NCBI GenBank assembly: GCA_025201845.1
Contig: MU604095.1
Coordinates: 1 to 28,833 of the forward strand
Origin: Martensiomyces pterosporus
Lineage: Eukaryota > Kickxellomycota > Kickxellomycetes > Kickxellales > Kickxellaceae
Length of the DNA: 28,833 nucleotides
Direction: 5' to 3'
Shown here: piece after piece, positions 1-10,653 of the stretch
Layout: every line of letters starts with the position of its first letter
Numbering within the stretch: position 1 is the first letter of the stretch
Notes under the pieces: generated by a model
Told to the model about the DNA's origin: nothing
Seen by the model: the letters and a program-made list of their open reading frames with translations, nothing else
Databases searched by the model: none
Program-made: the position numbers and the translations under genes

Positions 1-17
1 AAAAAAAAAATACGCAC

Positions 18-92
18 CTTGTCTCTGAGTTGCATGCTGCTGGGCTGTCGGTACGAGCTTCTCTGGATCGCGTGCAGCAACTCTGCTGGCAT
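18..92 (-). CDS. Possible first exon of a gene running off the left edge
   Basis: On the minus strand an ATG at 92 opens 25 codons (beginning MPAELLHAIQRSS, ending MQLRDK). They run in phase 0 into a splice-donor-like AAG|GTGCGT at 18/17, followed by a T run at the window edge. The peptide reads like an amphipathic helix, with no odd composition. It would lie 117 bp downstream of the RRG9 stop, so its promoter would have to be very short. No family is recognisable from 25 residues, and it could equally be RRG9 3' UTR. The call rests only on the ATG, the open frame and the donor match. Confidence 0.22.
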
Positions 93-208
93 GTTCAAGC
101 TGTTTACATAGCAGCAGCTGGCATCTAGATCAGTAGCAGGCTTCCAACAAAACTAGATATCAACAGAATGGTATTCTCATGTATTCAGTACAAATTATGT
201 CGAATAGG

Positions 209-1024
209 TCAAGAGACTGTCTTCGATTTTGAGAGCCGCCTAAACTCATGCGCAGCCTCCTTGTATTCGCTCAGCTGCTCCCTCCGCTTACTCTCGCGTT
301 TCTTGATCTGCTCCTCTGTGGGCTTGAAGCTTGTTTTAAGGATACGCCTGATCGTCTCCTGAGACACCTTGAACTGCTGCGATAGCTTTGTCATGGTCCA
401 CACCTCAGGAAACTCCGAATTAAGGAGCCTGATCTTTTCCATGCTCGACCTGGCAATCTTTTTAGTAGGGTCCCAGCCCTCTCCAGGGTGTTTGAGCTTG
501 ATTTCAATCTTGCGCCGCTGCCACCCAGCCAGAGACACATCCTTGAGTCTCTCCCGCTGCCGCTCCTTGGCTGCTTCGGTTTCCTGCCACTTCAGCTTTG
601 CCTTCAATGTCTTTGGCGTCAGGGTCGTTTTCAGTTCCAATGCATCGTCCTCTGAAGTGTCTCTGCCGCACGCCTTTTGTCTGCCAATCTTTGTAAACCC
701 AGAGCCAGAGTTTGCTCCTTTTTCCGGCAAATCCACAGCATCACTTCCATGCTCGGATAACTGCCTGTATGCACCTTTGCTGCTTGGCTTCTGCCGCCGG
801 CGCTGCATTTCTTGCCGCCTCTCCTCACACAGCTTTTGCTGGATCCAGCTTCCGTCGCTAGACGACGCTTCATTGTTGATGCTGTGCAGCACCGACCTTC
901 CAAGAGTAGTCCGAATTGGTTCTCGCCCTTCGTCCCCAGCTGTACCGGTGGCTGATATCCACGCGACCTGCCGGCCAACCTGTGGTGCTATTTGCACGCT
1001 TGTTCTCAAGTAGCGAGCAAGCAT
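209..1024 (-). CDS. RRG9: Rrg9/neugrin family mitochondrial protein
   Basis: This 271-residue protein has the Rrg9/neugrin core at about residues 166-235. Visible there are the AGWQRRKIEIKLK start, GEGWDPTKK, SMEKIRLL, the helix-turn-helix-like KLSQQFKVSQETIRRILK and a following SFKP. In yeast, Rrg9 is a mitochondrial matrix protein needed for respiratory growth and mtDNA maintenance; animal neugrin acts in mitochondrial ribosome assembly. The N-terminus (MLARYLRTSVQIAPQVGRQV) is basic and lacks acidic residues, consistent with a mitochondrial presequence. Residues 50-165 are low-complexity and poorly conserved, and the C-terminal 35 residues are highly charged and helical. The gene is co-oriented with RAD21 and separated from it by 269 bp. 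The start is the first ATG of the frame and leaves the presequence at the N-terminus. No intron is needed. Confidence 0.85.
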   Translation of the reverse strand: MLARYLRTSVQIAPQVGRQVAWISATGTAGDEGREPIRTTLGRSVLHSINNEASSSDGSWIQQKLCEERRQEMQRRRQKPSSKGAYRQLSEHGSDAVDLPEKGANSGSGFTKIGRQKACGRDTSEDDALELKTTLTPKTLKAKLKWQETEAAKERQRERLKDVSLAGWQRRKIEIKLKHPGEGWDPTKKIARSSMEKIRLLNSEFPEVWTMTKLSQQFKVSQETIRRILKTSFKPTEEQIKKRESKRREQLSEYKEAAHEFRRLSKSKTVS

Positions 1025-1252
1025 GGTGTATGCAAACGCTACTATGAATTAACACAATAACGCTGGAAGAAAAGTAGAGAAAAGGCTGAATGCAGAACAT
1101 GAGCAGAAAGCAAATTGCATAAACGCAAAATTGCTGACTTCAGCAAGCCAGATCCGGTAATCGCATCCGCGCTGAGCGATTTGCGCGTGCTTGTTATTGG
1201 CTGTTGCAAACTACATGCCAGCTTTGGCAGTGCAGCTAGCAAGAAAAAGAAT

Positions 1253-1258
1253 TTTATT
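1253..1258 (-). terminator. Poly(A) signal AATAAA of RAD21
   Basis: A canonical AATAAA on the minus strand lies about 36 nt past the RAD21 stop codon, inside the 269-bp spacer to RRG9. The position is typical of a fungal polyadenylation element. No other feature is evident in the spacer 1025-1293, which must also hold the RRG9 promoter. Confidence 0.5.
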
Positions 1259-1293
1259 GGCAGCTAGTAAGAGACCGTGGTGCACCCAAAGGC

Positions 1294-3288
1294 TTAGACA
1301 GCAGCAGTGGCAGCTTCAGCAGAAGCCGAGGCCACCTGGATCGACTCGGCTGCACGCCTGAGCTTTGTGCGCGGAGCAATCAAAATGTCCTCGAATGGAG
1401 CAGGCTGCTTGACATCAATGAAGTCCCTGGTCTTGAGGACCAAAAGCTCGAAGAACATCTTGACGGCATCCTCCCGCCGAGCACCCTTGGCAACACCCAT
1501 GTAAGAGAGCGCCTCTCCCTCGCCTGCTGATGCAGTGTCGGAAACGGGTATGTTGTCGGCTCTGCATGCAGTATCGATAATATGGATTGCGCGAATCGTG
1601 TTTTTGCTGTATCCAGCGCTGGCGGATGATGGCGCGCCAGCTGCCTCTTCAGCACCTCCTTCCATTTCATCCCCACGTTCTGCGGCATGCTCAGCGAGCT
1701 GCGCTGCCTGTAGACTGATATCCTCATCACGAACTGGCAGCGCATCAGCGAACAAGCTGACTCCCTCGTGGTGCTGCTCCTCAGCCTGGCGTTGGAAGCT
1801 CTCCTCCTCAAGCCTCTCCAGCTGCTCGACCGACTTGTCAGCCAGCAGCAGATCAGCGTCCAGCAGCTCGTTGCCAGTCTCTACGCCAGCTCCAAAGGTA
1901 ATATCCTCATCTGCATCCTCGAATCTGAACTCCTCCATACCAGTCAGAGGCTCTGGCACGTCAGCCTCGCGGCGTGCACGAAGCGCCTCGGCATCCTCGA
2001 CAGCACCAAAGGCGCCGCCTGCGCCAGTGTCCCCGAAGATTAACCCACCTGGGACTTCTTGCTCTGCACCAAACCCGGCGTGCTCAAACAGAGCAGCAAA
2101 TGGCGTGGCGCTGTCGGTGGCAAGAAAGCGCGATGCCACGGCTGCTGAACTCATATCCTCGAGTCTTGCCGACCTGCTTGGCGGGAGATATGTTGGTACT
2201 CGGACAATGTCGGTTGCGTCATTCAAGCGGCTCCTGATCTCGTCTGGGGAGAGTGATGTGGCTTCGTTTGTGACCAGATCCGAAAGGTTGAGGCGGCGGC
2301 GCTTAGCCGGGCGAGCAGCGCCTGCAGCAAGAATTTCAGCCTCAGCCTCCTGCAAAGCCGCTTCCTGAGTGCTGGGTGCCATCATCGAGGCATCAAGACC
2401 GCCAGAGATAGCCAGGTCACTATCATCGCCAAAACGCAGCACATCTGCACCCATATCGCCGCCAAGGTCTTCTCTGGTAATGCTCAGGAGTCCACTCTGG
2501 GCGTCCAGTCCGTCGGCGCCCTTTCCAAGAAGCGAGAGGTCCTCAGGTTGAATGCCCACTATGCTCTCTTCTAAACCTTGCATGACGTCGCGGCCAACCT
2601 CCGGCTCCAGGGCGCTATCCTCTGGACGTAGAGACGGTTCAGGGAGCTCTTGAGGAGGAGGCGAAAGAATCAGGTCGTCATCCAGATCCAGCCTGAAATC
2701 GTCGTCACGCCCCAGGAGATCCTCTTCGCCAAGCATCATCATGTCTCCTGGACCCGCGCCACGAGCGACACCCGAGATATCAAACGACTGCTCCGCGAGC
2801 GTAATATCCTGGATACGCGATGTGTTCATTGCTGCTGCCGCCATCTCAAGCTCCACGACGCCACCCTCTGTGCCAGCAAGGGCCCCATCGCCGATACCCA
2901 GCATACGCACAGGTGTCGGCAGGAGAATGTCAAACTCGGTCAGGGCTTCGGGCAGCGTGATGGCATTGTGTGTAGCAACCATAGAGTCCGATGTGATATC
3001 AGCTCCGCCAGGACGGAAGGCCATTTTGATTCTGACGAGTGCTTCGTTGCAGTCTTCGAGCAAGTAGCGAGTCTTGCGCGCATAGATGCGGACTACTCCA
3101 AGCAGGAGCTGTCCCGACAGCCGAAGAGCAAGCGGCGGGCCCTGGTCCTGCCCGATAATGGCGCCGACGGAGTTTGGGATGCTTGCCTGCAGAAGCTGTG
3201 CCTTGGTAAGCTTGCGCTCCAAGTGTGCAGCTAGCCAGACCTTGGCCAGTGGACCCTTCTTTGAAAGAATAGCCTCAGCGTAGAACAT
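1294..3288 (-). CDS. RAD21: Cohesin kleisin subunit Rad21/Scc1
   Basis: This 664-residue alpha-kleisin bridges the SMC heads to close the cohesin ring in the nucleus. The N-terminal Rad21/Rec8 domain (residues 1-95) is very clear: MFYAEAILSKKGPLAKVWLAAH, KLTKAQLLQ, LRLSGQLLLGVVRIYARKTRYLL, and DCNEALVRIKMAFRPG. The C-terminal winged helix that binds the Smc1 head is at about 604-645 (REDAVKMFFELLVLKTRDFIDVKQ). The middle is acidic and disordered, with a basic NLS-like PAKRRR at 327-332 and a separase-type EPEVGR at 228-233. The clean mitotic-type N-terminus and the length favour Rad21 over meiotic Rec8. Start: conserved MFYA at the ORF start. No introns. The upstream region has paired MCB boxes and inverted CCAAT boxes. 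Its partner SMC1 is in the same window. Confidence 0.96.
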   Translation of the reverse strand: MFYAEAILSKKGPLAKVWLAAHLERKLTKAQLLQASIPNSVGAIIGQDQGPPLALRLSGQLLLGVVRIYARKTRYLLEDCNEALVRIKMAFRPGGADITSDSMVATHNAITLPEALTEFDILLPTPVRMLGIGDGALAGTEGGVVELEMAAAAMNTSRIQDITLAEQSFDISGVARGAGPGDMMMLGEEDLLGRDDDFRLDLDDDLILSPPPQELPEPSLRPEDSALEPEVGRDVMQGLEESIVGIQPEDLSLLGKGADGLDAQSGLLSITREDLGGDMGADVLRFGDDSDLAISGGLDASMMAPSTQEAALQEAEAEILAAGAARPAKRRRLNLSDLVTNEATSLSPDEIRSRLNDATDIVRVPTYLPPSRSARLEDMSSAAVASRFLATDSATPFAALFEHAGFGAEQEVPGGLIFGDTGAGGAFGAVEDAEALRARREADVPEPLTGMEEFRFEDADEDITFGAGVETGNELLDADLLLADKSVEQLERLEEESFQRQAEEQHHEGVSLFADALPVRDEDISLQAAQLAEHAAERGDEMEGGAEEAAGAPSSASAGYSKNTIRAIHIIDTACRADNIPVSDTASAGEGEALSYMGVAKGARREDAVKMFFELLVLKTRDFIDVKQPAPFEDILIAPRTKLRRAAESIQVASASAEAATAAV

Positions 3289-3533
3289 GATGAAAGCAGT
3301 GGCTGCTGCGCAAAGACTAAAGAGAAAGCCTATTTAATGGGGCGACAAAGAACGTGCGATAAAACCAAGCCCGAGCTTGTTTGCTTTCTTTTTCCAGGCC
3401 TTGTGGTTGATGCAAATGAAAATACAAAGTCGATAGAGAGCGACAAAAGGAGAAAAGCGTGTAAAGGACTGCTCCTCACTCCACAGAGAACACGCCAGGC
3501 CGCTAAGTGGAAAAAACCAAAAGCGAGGCAGCT

Positions 3534-3552
3534 ACGCGTTTGCTCAACGCGT
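3534..3552. promoter_or_regulatory. Paired MCB (ACGCGT) boxes upstream of RAD21
   Basis: Two perfect ACGCGT hexamers lie at 3534-3539 and 3547-3552, 13 bp apart and 246-259 bp upstream of the RAD21 ATG. ACGCGT is the MluI cell-cycle box bound by MBF (Mbp1/Swi6-type factors), which drives G1/S genes in ascomycete yeasts. A matching pair occurs upstream of SMC1. Other ACGCGT copies outside genes in the window are single. Binding is inferred from sequence only. Confidence 0.55.
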
Positions 3553-3577
3553 GCAGGTTGGAGGAATCGCTGGCGCT

Positions 3578-3628
3578 ATTGGCCAATGGCAGCGATGTAC
3601 GCCCGGCACATGATTAGTGCGTGATTGG
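3578..3628. promoter_or_regulatory. CCAAT-box cluster upstream of RAD21
   Basis: The palindrome ATTGGCCAAT at 3578-3587 contains two overlapping CCAAT boxes in opposite orientation, and a third ATTGG is at 3624-3628. CCAAT is the HAP/NF-Y binding core. The cluster is 290-340 bp upstream of the RAD21 start, just beyond the MCB pair, so together they resemble a promoter module. Function is inferred. Confidence 0.4.
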
Positions 3629-6260
3629 CTGATACATTGCAGATAACTCTGGTGTTGCTGGATCAGCTTCAAAGCTGCTGAGAACGGCGAAAGCATATTC
3701 ACCTGCCGTTTGTCAAGAGGGGGTGTGAGTGGTGTAGAAATGTGTGCTATGCCGGACATGGTGCGTGAGACGAGAGAGACTCGGCCGTGCATTGTGACAA
3801 AGACTATCCACATTCATGTGTCGACTTGCTGTGCTGCAAGCATGAGGTGTTGGTGGTTTTTAATTATGACACCAGAGCTGGCACATTCATGAATTCACGT
3901 CATCAGCCTGAAACTGCGATGACAGTGGCAACACATATATTGCGCAAATTTGTTTGGCCGCTTGCTCGCTGCATGCAAGCAAGCAAGGAATGCGTACGAA
4001 ATAGAGCCTGGTATGTTTGCTCAGTTGAGCACTGCAACCTAGTTGAGCAATCCTGAGATGCGTTTCAAAACAAACAGGAACAAAGCGACAGCATAAATTA
4101 ATGTCACATGAGTAAGGGAGGGCGGGATTGCGGCTGCATACTGAGGCTTTGTCTGTTAGGCATTAGATGACGAGAGACGAATAAAACAAATCGATTGGGT
4201 GTGCTTTGCACATGGCACAATGTTGTTGCTGTTTTGAGTGTAGAAGCACGGAACCGAGTAAGAGGATTATGCAGCTGAATACATCGCCACCAACATACGC
4301 TATGGCAAGGTGTAGCGAAACCACAGCAGCAGGATAGATGAGCAATGCAGACAGGTGCGTATAGAAAAGGGTGCAGTGGTAGGATGGTGAGTGGAAGCAT
4401 CCTCTATGCAGCTGAATTACGCACAAGAGAAGCGAAATAGGAACAATAGATTGAGGGGGCTTTTTTTTAATCAACGACCAGCCCACACGTTTATTTCTTC
4501 GTTAAGAATGAGCGCAGGCAAAAGGGAATAGAATGACATTGTCAAAGTAGTCTGTGAATTAATTAGATACGCGAGTATTGTGCAGGCTATGTCGCTCGCA
4601 GAGGCAGGGATTTGATGCAAAGTAGATTGCGGATAACCTGTGTCTGACGCGAGCGACACTGCATGTCCAGCATTGCCAGCATGCTGCGTATGTGTGAGAT
4701 TCGGCTATTTCAATTATTTATTTTTATGACAATGCAATACACGAGATCACAATACCTCCCTATTACATATGGATTGCGGTGGAATGGGGGGAGTGGACAG
4801 AGGTATTTAGGGAGTGGGGAGTGGACCCTGCGTGCAATCAGCGCGGTATCTACATGTACACAGGATACTACTTTATTTGCCTTTGCATATCCTTCCCTCA
4901 TTTCCCAGATACAGTGCTCCTTGGCACCAACTGCTCTTTGTTAGTAGCAGGGCCTGATCAGCGCTGATAAGCGGAAGATTAGAGGCGGGGAATGCCCTTT
5001 CAGCTGAAAGGCAGTTTGGGTGGTGGCGGAGAAAGGGGTGAGAGTGCATGCTCGTATACACTCAAAGGACCCGAACCATGTGCACTCATGCAAGCGCCTC
5101 CAAATGAACAGCGTGGTATGCTTATGCCTACTTCCCTGGCGTTTCGCATGCTGCCTGCGTACTGTGGATACGCATCTGCAAAGGGAAAATAGGAAACGTA
5201 AGCAGGCGGCCAGTGAAATATAACATACGGTGGGCAGAGCCACATTGCTCACAGTAAATAAACGCTGGGTCTGGTTTCTATAGGTTGGAGAACCGAAGTA
5301 TTGCTCGCACCTGGGCTCTACTGGCATACTCCGACTGGCCTCCCTCTCCCTCAGCAAAGCGGGTTATAATTCAAAATAGCGACATCCTATGCTTTTCTGC
5401 CAGCACAGAGGGAGTCAGGTAAAAAAAAAAAGTGGCTTTCAGACGCCAGGAATGAACTTTTGAGGGCAAGCTTTCACAATTTGCATGCATATACACAGCC
5501 TGCATCTGTGCTGGAGAAAAGAGGGAGCATCCCACATCACTGGGCATGAGCTTGGCTGGCCCTAAGCGCATCCAGAAATTCGGCAGCCGGCTCTGTTAAC
5601 TCCCGCCTTTCAGCTATTGTGGTTGCCACGAAAAGAAAAGCACACCAGCGAAACGCGCGTGCATCCTGGCCAGCGAGGCGTGCTCAGGGACGTTTCTGAC
5701 GTACATTGTGGTAGAAATAAAACGAGGCATGTAGCTGCATGTATATTTGTAACCTGCGAGCACAAGTCGATGAATGGGCGAATACATGCACAAAGAGAAA
5801 GAAGAAATGGATGACTGAGATATGGCTGGGGCTATGTTTTTCATACAGACACGAACGGCGGTTTAGACAAAGAAATCAAATGATGTCGCGTGAGAATGGC
5901 TTGTATTCAACAGATCGTGCTCGCAGAGACAGCAGCGTACCGCGGCAGCGGGTGCATTTATAAACAAGAGCGTGAGAGCAAGGCTTGCGGCATATGTACA
6001 TGGCGGGAGTAAAAGTGTGGGTGCAGGCCAAACTAGCTGGCTTCGTTATCAGAGTCCGAATCGTAAACAGGCCAAGGCGACACACGGTGCACAGATGAAG
6101 CTGGCGAGATAGCCTGATTGATCGCCATTGTTTTTTATTTCGAAGCCTGCTGCGATTGAAACGAGCTGATTTGTAGTATTGAGTGCCAACTGAACGAGGA
6201 AGCGGGAGCGAGTATGAGCAAAAGAGGTGCGCTGGGGTGGTGGTGCGTATGAGTGGGTGT

Positions 6261-6313
6261 GAGAGAGAAGGAAGAAAGGGAAGGGAAAGGAAGGAGAAGA
6301 AAGGAGAAAGGGA
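6261..6313 (+). repeat. Uninterrupted 53-nt polypurine tract
   Basis: All 53 bases are A or G, built from short GGAA/GAAAGG variants (for example GAAGGAAGAAAGGGAAGGG). Such homopurine:homopyrimidine runs can form triplex (H-DNA) and often exclude nucleosomes. It lies in the gene-poor interval, with no gene within 3 kb. Confidence 0.75.
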
Positions 6314-6449
6314 TTGGGTTGAAACTAGACTGGCTATATTGATTCCTGTAGAGGGTTGTGCTGCTATCGATAGTGCTGGCTTGGCGCCGACCTGTCGGGC
6401 TGGCTTATATACATCTCAGAGGTGAGGCACAATGAAAGAGAGAAAGGCA

Positions 6450-6472
6450 GGGAGGGAGGGACGAGCGGGGGG
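6450..6472 (+). other. G-quadruplex motif
   Basis: Three GGG runs separated by single A residues are followed after six bases by a run of six G. This satisfies the G3+N1-7 rule for an intramolecular quadruplex. It is 137 bp past the polypurine tract on the same strand. Confidence 0.6.
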
Positions 6473-8100
6473 CACGATGGCACGACTAAGAACTACACAC
6501 CGCAGCTGCCTACTTTCCGACATGAGCGGCCTGCGTGCTCATGCCCAATTAGGCATAGTGGGGATATACTATTTTGTGTCCTTGCGCCCTTGTGCATCTG
6601 TGCTGCTGCGCGAAAAATATCTGTGCCCTGCTGCCTCTAATCTTGCTTTCTTTCAGCTCTCCTTTGCATGAGGCGAAATAAAATAGAAAGAGGATCCTGC
6701 CCCACTGCTCTCAATTACTGGGCCGTGCAATAACCAGCGGCCTGCATTGCCCGCCTCCACAGCAGCACTTACCCATCACCAGCACCAGCAGCGACAGGCA
6801 CTTGGATGCGCGCTTAGAAAGAAAATAGCACCCTCGCTGAAAGAAAAGATCGGAGGCTCTTTTATGAGGCCTATAAAGCAAAGAGGCGATCAATTAATAA
6901 ACGAGCTGTACATTGAGCCATCTCTTCTGCATCTGCTCTCGAGCCTCACGCACTCCCCCACCAACTCGCCCATCCTCTGCATACAGGCTGCTTGCCAGTA
7001 TACAGCACATGCATTTTCTGCAGCGGTTTCTACACTTGCTTCGCTTTGTCGATGTGAAGACAATGGTGCCGAATGGAGTTTGGGGAACCACTAGCCACAC
7101 ACGCAAGGGGGAGCACCCTTTTTTTCCCCTTTCTACATACCAGCAAAAGCAGAGGCTTCCGGCAAAGAAAAAAGACACCCTTTTCTCTCTTATGCATCAA
7201 TTTGCTTTTTGCGCCTTTAAATAGCATGTTCGCAGAGGGTTTTCTCTCTTTGGTAAGGCTTTGTACTGTGTACATTGCATCTTAATGAGCAATGCTGGTA
7301 TCAGGAAACTTGCTTTGTGGGATAATAGCTCAACCACCAACCCTATTCTCGCTTCCCGAGACAGCCCTGTGGACACAGAAGGACATGCATTGCCTCCAAT
7401 ATAAAATGGGATATGCAGATATTTTTGGAAACAACGTGCAGCGAAGACGGAGACCCTGGGAGGTATCTGCAAAAGCTCTTAATGCACGCGTAGAAAAAAT
7501 CAGACCTGGATAACCTCCAAAAAGGGGCTGCGCTGCAAACAATGCCAGTAATTACGCAGAGGCCAGAGCTGTGTTCGATGTGGCAGCAATGGTGCACTGA
7601 TGCCTGAAACCTTGGTATACGCCTACACAGCTTTCAATGTGTAAAACAACAGCATCGAGGTTGCTTTTCTACACAAACATGCCTTCACGTGCTAAACATA
7701 GGCATAGGCATAGAGACAGAGCCATGTCTACCACCACCCCATCGACAGACATGCTAGCTAAATCAGCACAGCCAAAGGAAAGAAAGGGATAAGGAAGCAT
7801 CTGCCAAAGGGCCCACTTGCCAGTGCAAAAGGATGATGAAAGGAAGGAGAGTGTGCAAAAGAGAATGGTTTCCTGAGGGTTTTGCTGCCAATGAAACAAG
7901 ATTCAGAAGGCAAAAAGGGTGTCAAATGCGATGCGGAAAGTAGGGGCGGGCGTGCGCATTTGGCAGCCCTCGGATGTAGTGCTGCTAGTACGTGTATGCA
8001 GCATGCCTACAGCGAAAAGAGAGATGACAGCTGCTTCCCCTTTCTGCCCCTAGGGTCCCTTTGTTCCCCCGATCGCATACTTGGCTCCATGCCGATTCGC

Positions 8101-8124
8101 ACATTCACACATTCACACATTCCC
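8101..8124 (+). repeat. 8-bp tandem repeat (ACATTCAC)
   Basis: Two perfect copies of ACATTCAC are followed by one imperfect copy (ACATTCCC). It is a short minisatellite with no coding context. Confidence 0.7.
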
Positions 8125-10653
8125 CCAGCCGCCTATTTAATTGCGGTCATTGTGTAAGCAGAAACGCCAAAATGAGGAAATCACGGGGATAAGATGGGCC
8201 GATCAAATTGCATTGCTCCACTTGCCTTTGTGTGCTCCTTGCTTTGCGTTACCCGCCACCCTGGCTTGCTTGCCTTTTTGGCACTGCTCCCTTTGTTTCA
8301 ATCCGCTGTTTGTGTGTAGGCGTGGCGACACGCGCAACTCCAGCGGACCAAAGTACATGGCAAGTGCAATAGACGGTTGCGAAAGAGTCTAGATATAACC
8401 GGCAAAGGTAGCTAGCGAGCAGGGGATAGAAAGGTGGGAGAATACAGTATGTAGTCTGTGACTATGGATTTGCTGTGCCTAACACCGGGGCGCCGCGGGC
8501 TTGTGGGGGCGTGGCGTATGTTAAATATCGGAACTTACCGCCAGCTTCGCAGCCAGGAAAGGAGGTAACGTGTGGTTTGTGCCCATGTTCAGTAACGCAC
8601 CTTTTTCTTCCAGCACTCCCCTGTACGCATGACCGGCTGCCTCGTTTACACTCCAAATAGCCACTGCAGCAGTTCCCGCTGTTATCGACGCATACCAGTG
8701 CTCTGGGATGAACGGATAGGTGCCAGCGATCCGGGGGACGGGGAGAGTATGCCACCAGGTATTGCTGGCTCTCCTTTGCTTTTTTTTTCACATCAAGCAC
8801 GCGTAAACAAAGGGAGGAAATGGTATACCTTGCGTCCAGACAGAAGAGAGCAGGCGAGGTGAGGGCGGGGGTTGTCAGCTATTTTATCTATATTTGTGCC
8901 ATGGAAGACAGGATTCATGTGAGAGCAATTGTACAATGCGCTTGTGGTGGAGGAGATAATGTGCGCACGGGAAAAGAGTAGAGAATAAGCACACACATAC
9001 ATATATGTATCCTAGTGCTTTGCGCATCAAGGCCTGACAATAGCAATCTATGTTCAGCGTATTGTAGCATGAAAATAATATATGCACTGGCAAACAAAAA
9101 ACAAGGGCAGGCAGAGGCAAGGGTAAAAGAGGGGACAAAATGAATTTGCGCCCTGCTAGTTGGTTGATAGAACAGAAAGCAAAACAAACACAAATCAAAA
9201 TAAAACAATATTCACAATGAAGAGGAGGTCCACCCAAGAGAGAATGTGAGCGAAGGGAGAGTGAATGTAGTAGGGCAGGTGTGTGCATTCCACTGCCGCT
9301 GCGATGCTATGCGACGCCTGAAAAGTTCACATTGGTGTTGGCCAGCACCAGTGCATTTCATTTATGTTGCTTCTGCCGTTGTTTCTGTCGCTGCTTTAGC
9401 TGCTTGCTGGCCAATGGCAGTGGCATCAGATTCTGGCCTTGCGATGCGAGAGGAAGGGGCTTGTTTCATTTTTCCTGTGCTCTGTTTTAGTGCTCACCAT
9501 CCTCATCGCCATGAAGCCCGCATCTTCGTACATCTGACGTATTCAGCTTCTCTGATGCTGCTGCCGCTGCTGTCGCTGTCACCAGGATGCATGCCAGGAA
9601 AAAAAACAAAAGGCAAACAGGATTAGCGCCGGAAACGATGTGGTGTGCGTGCGGTAGGAGAAATCCCACTGTCACTACCTGTGCAAGCCATTTCTGAGCG
9701 TATTAATTATATTCCATTTGTAAGAGGTATGTATATGAGAAGTTGAAAAGAAAAGGGAAACGAGTGCTGCGGAATGTTTAACATTGGATGAGGAAATGAA
9801 AATTTTGTTATTTTGGGCGCTGTATAAAGCGTGTAGATGTGACAGATCATAGTGGCAAGGCCCCGCTAGACCGCTGTCGCTGCCACTGCTGTTGCTGCTG
9901 TTACCGATAGAAAGCCCGTCCTCGCATACTGAACATGACAAGGTAAGCAAGAACCTGCCCGGCAGATTCGATCCATGGTCCCAACAGGCGCGAAATAAAG
10001 CTGCGTGTGTGCCCTTCCCGTGCGCGTCATCGGCCACGATCCGCAAGACCAAAGAGCCCGATCAGAAAGCCAAAGCCGATTGCGCCAAAAAAGTCAACTG
10101 AGCTGAACTGAGCTGCAACAGACCGCGAGCTGGTGGACGAGGGAGATCAAGTGCGGAAACCATGTAAGTGAAAGGGAAATATAACAAAGAGCAAGTATCC
10201 GACACGCAGCGCAAACGGCTATGCTGGCTGTAACGAAAGCGCGCTTGGAGGTGCCGAAGGGTACAAGACAAGGATGGAGTGTGATGACTAATACGAAGAT
10301 GAAGTGGAGGTGCTGATGCCGGTGTATACAAGAAAGAAAGGAGGTGCTGTTTACAACAAGTGTACTGCTTCCCCGGGAAAGCAGCAAACAAGACGGTTCC
10401 ACACTCGAAGCGGCCCCAGACAGAACGACTATTATGCGCAACAGGCAAGGGGGCGTGTACACACGCTACGAAAGCGAACCAGAGGAGACATGGGAGGCAG
10501 GAGCTACCCACAGTAGGGACAAAGGGGGCAGCGGGTGGGTGCAGCAGAACCGGCAGACAGCAGAGAACGCAAGCCAAGACCCGCTATGACACCAGACCAC
10601 AGCTAGACGCCTAACACAGCGCCAGCAAGGCAGCTGGCGGGGACCATACCGCC

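Larger units (their letters stand above)
3641..10653. other. Long gene-poor interval, left part
   Basis: About 7 kb with no ORF that looks like a real protein. All frames are under about 140 codons, overlap on opposite strands and match no family I recognise. Base composition is mixed, with purine-rich and G-rich blocks at 6261-6313 and 6450-6472, an 8-bp tandem repeat near 8101, and the palindrome ATACATATATGTAT at 8997-9010. AATAAA occurs on the plus strand near 4180, 5254, 5716 and 6895, and TATAAA-like words are scattered, so non-coding transcripts are possible but unproven. I saw no tRNA, 5S rRNA, transposase or reverse-transcriptase signal. Confidence 0.5.

Noticed and set aside
1535..2368. 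277-codon plus-strand ORF opposite RAD21
   Set aside because: Serine/alanine low-complexity shadow of the acidic RAD21 linker read on the other strand.
10096..10115. Minus-strand AGCTCAGTTGAC resembling a tRNA A box
   Set aside because: No B box or cloverleaf follows; it is a 10-bp direct repeat (AACTGAGCTG twice).
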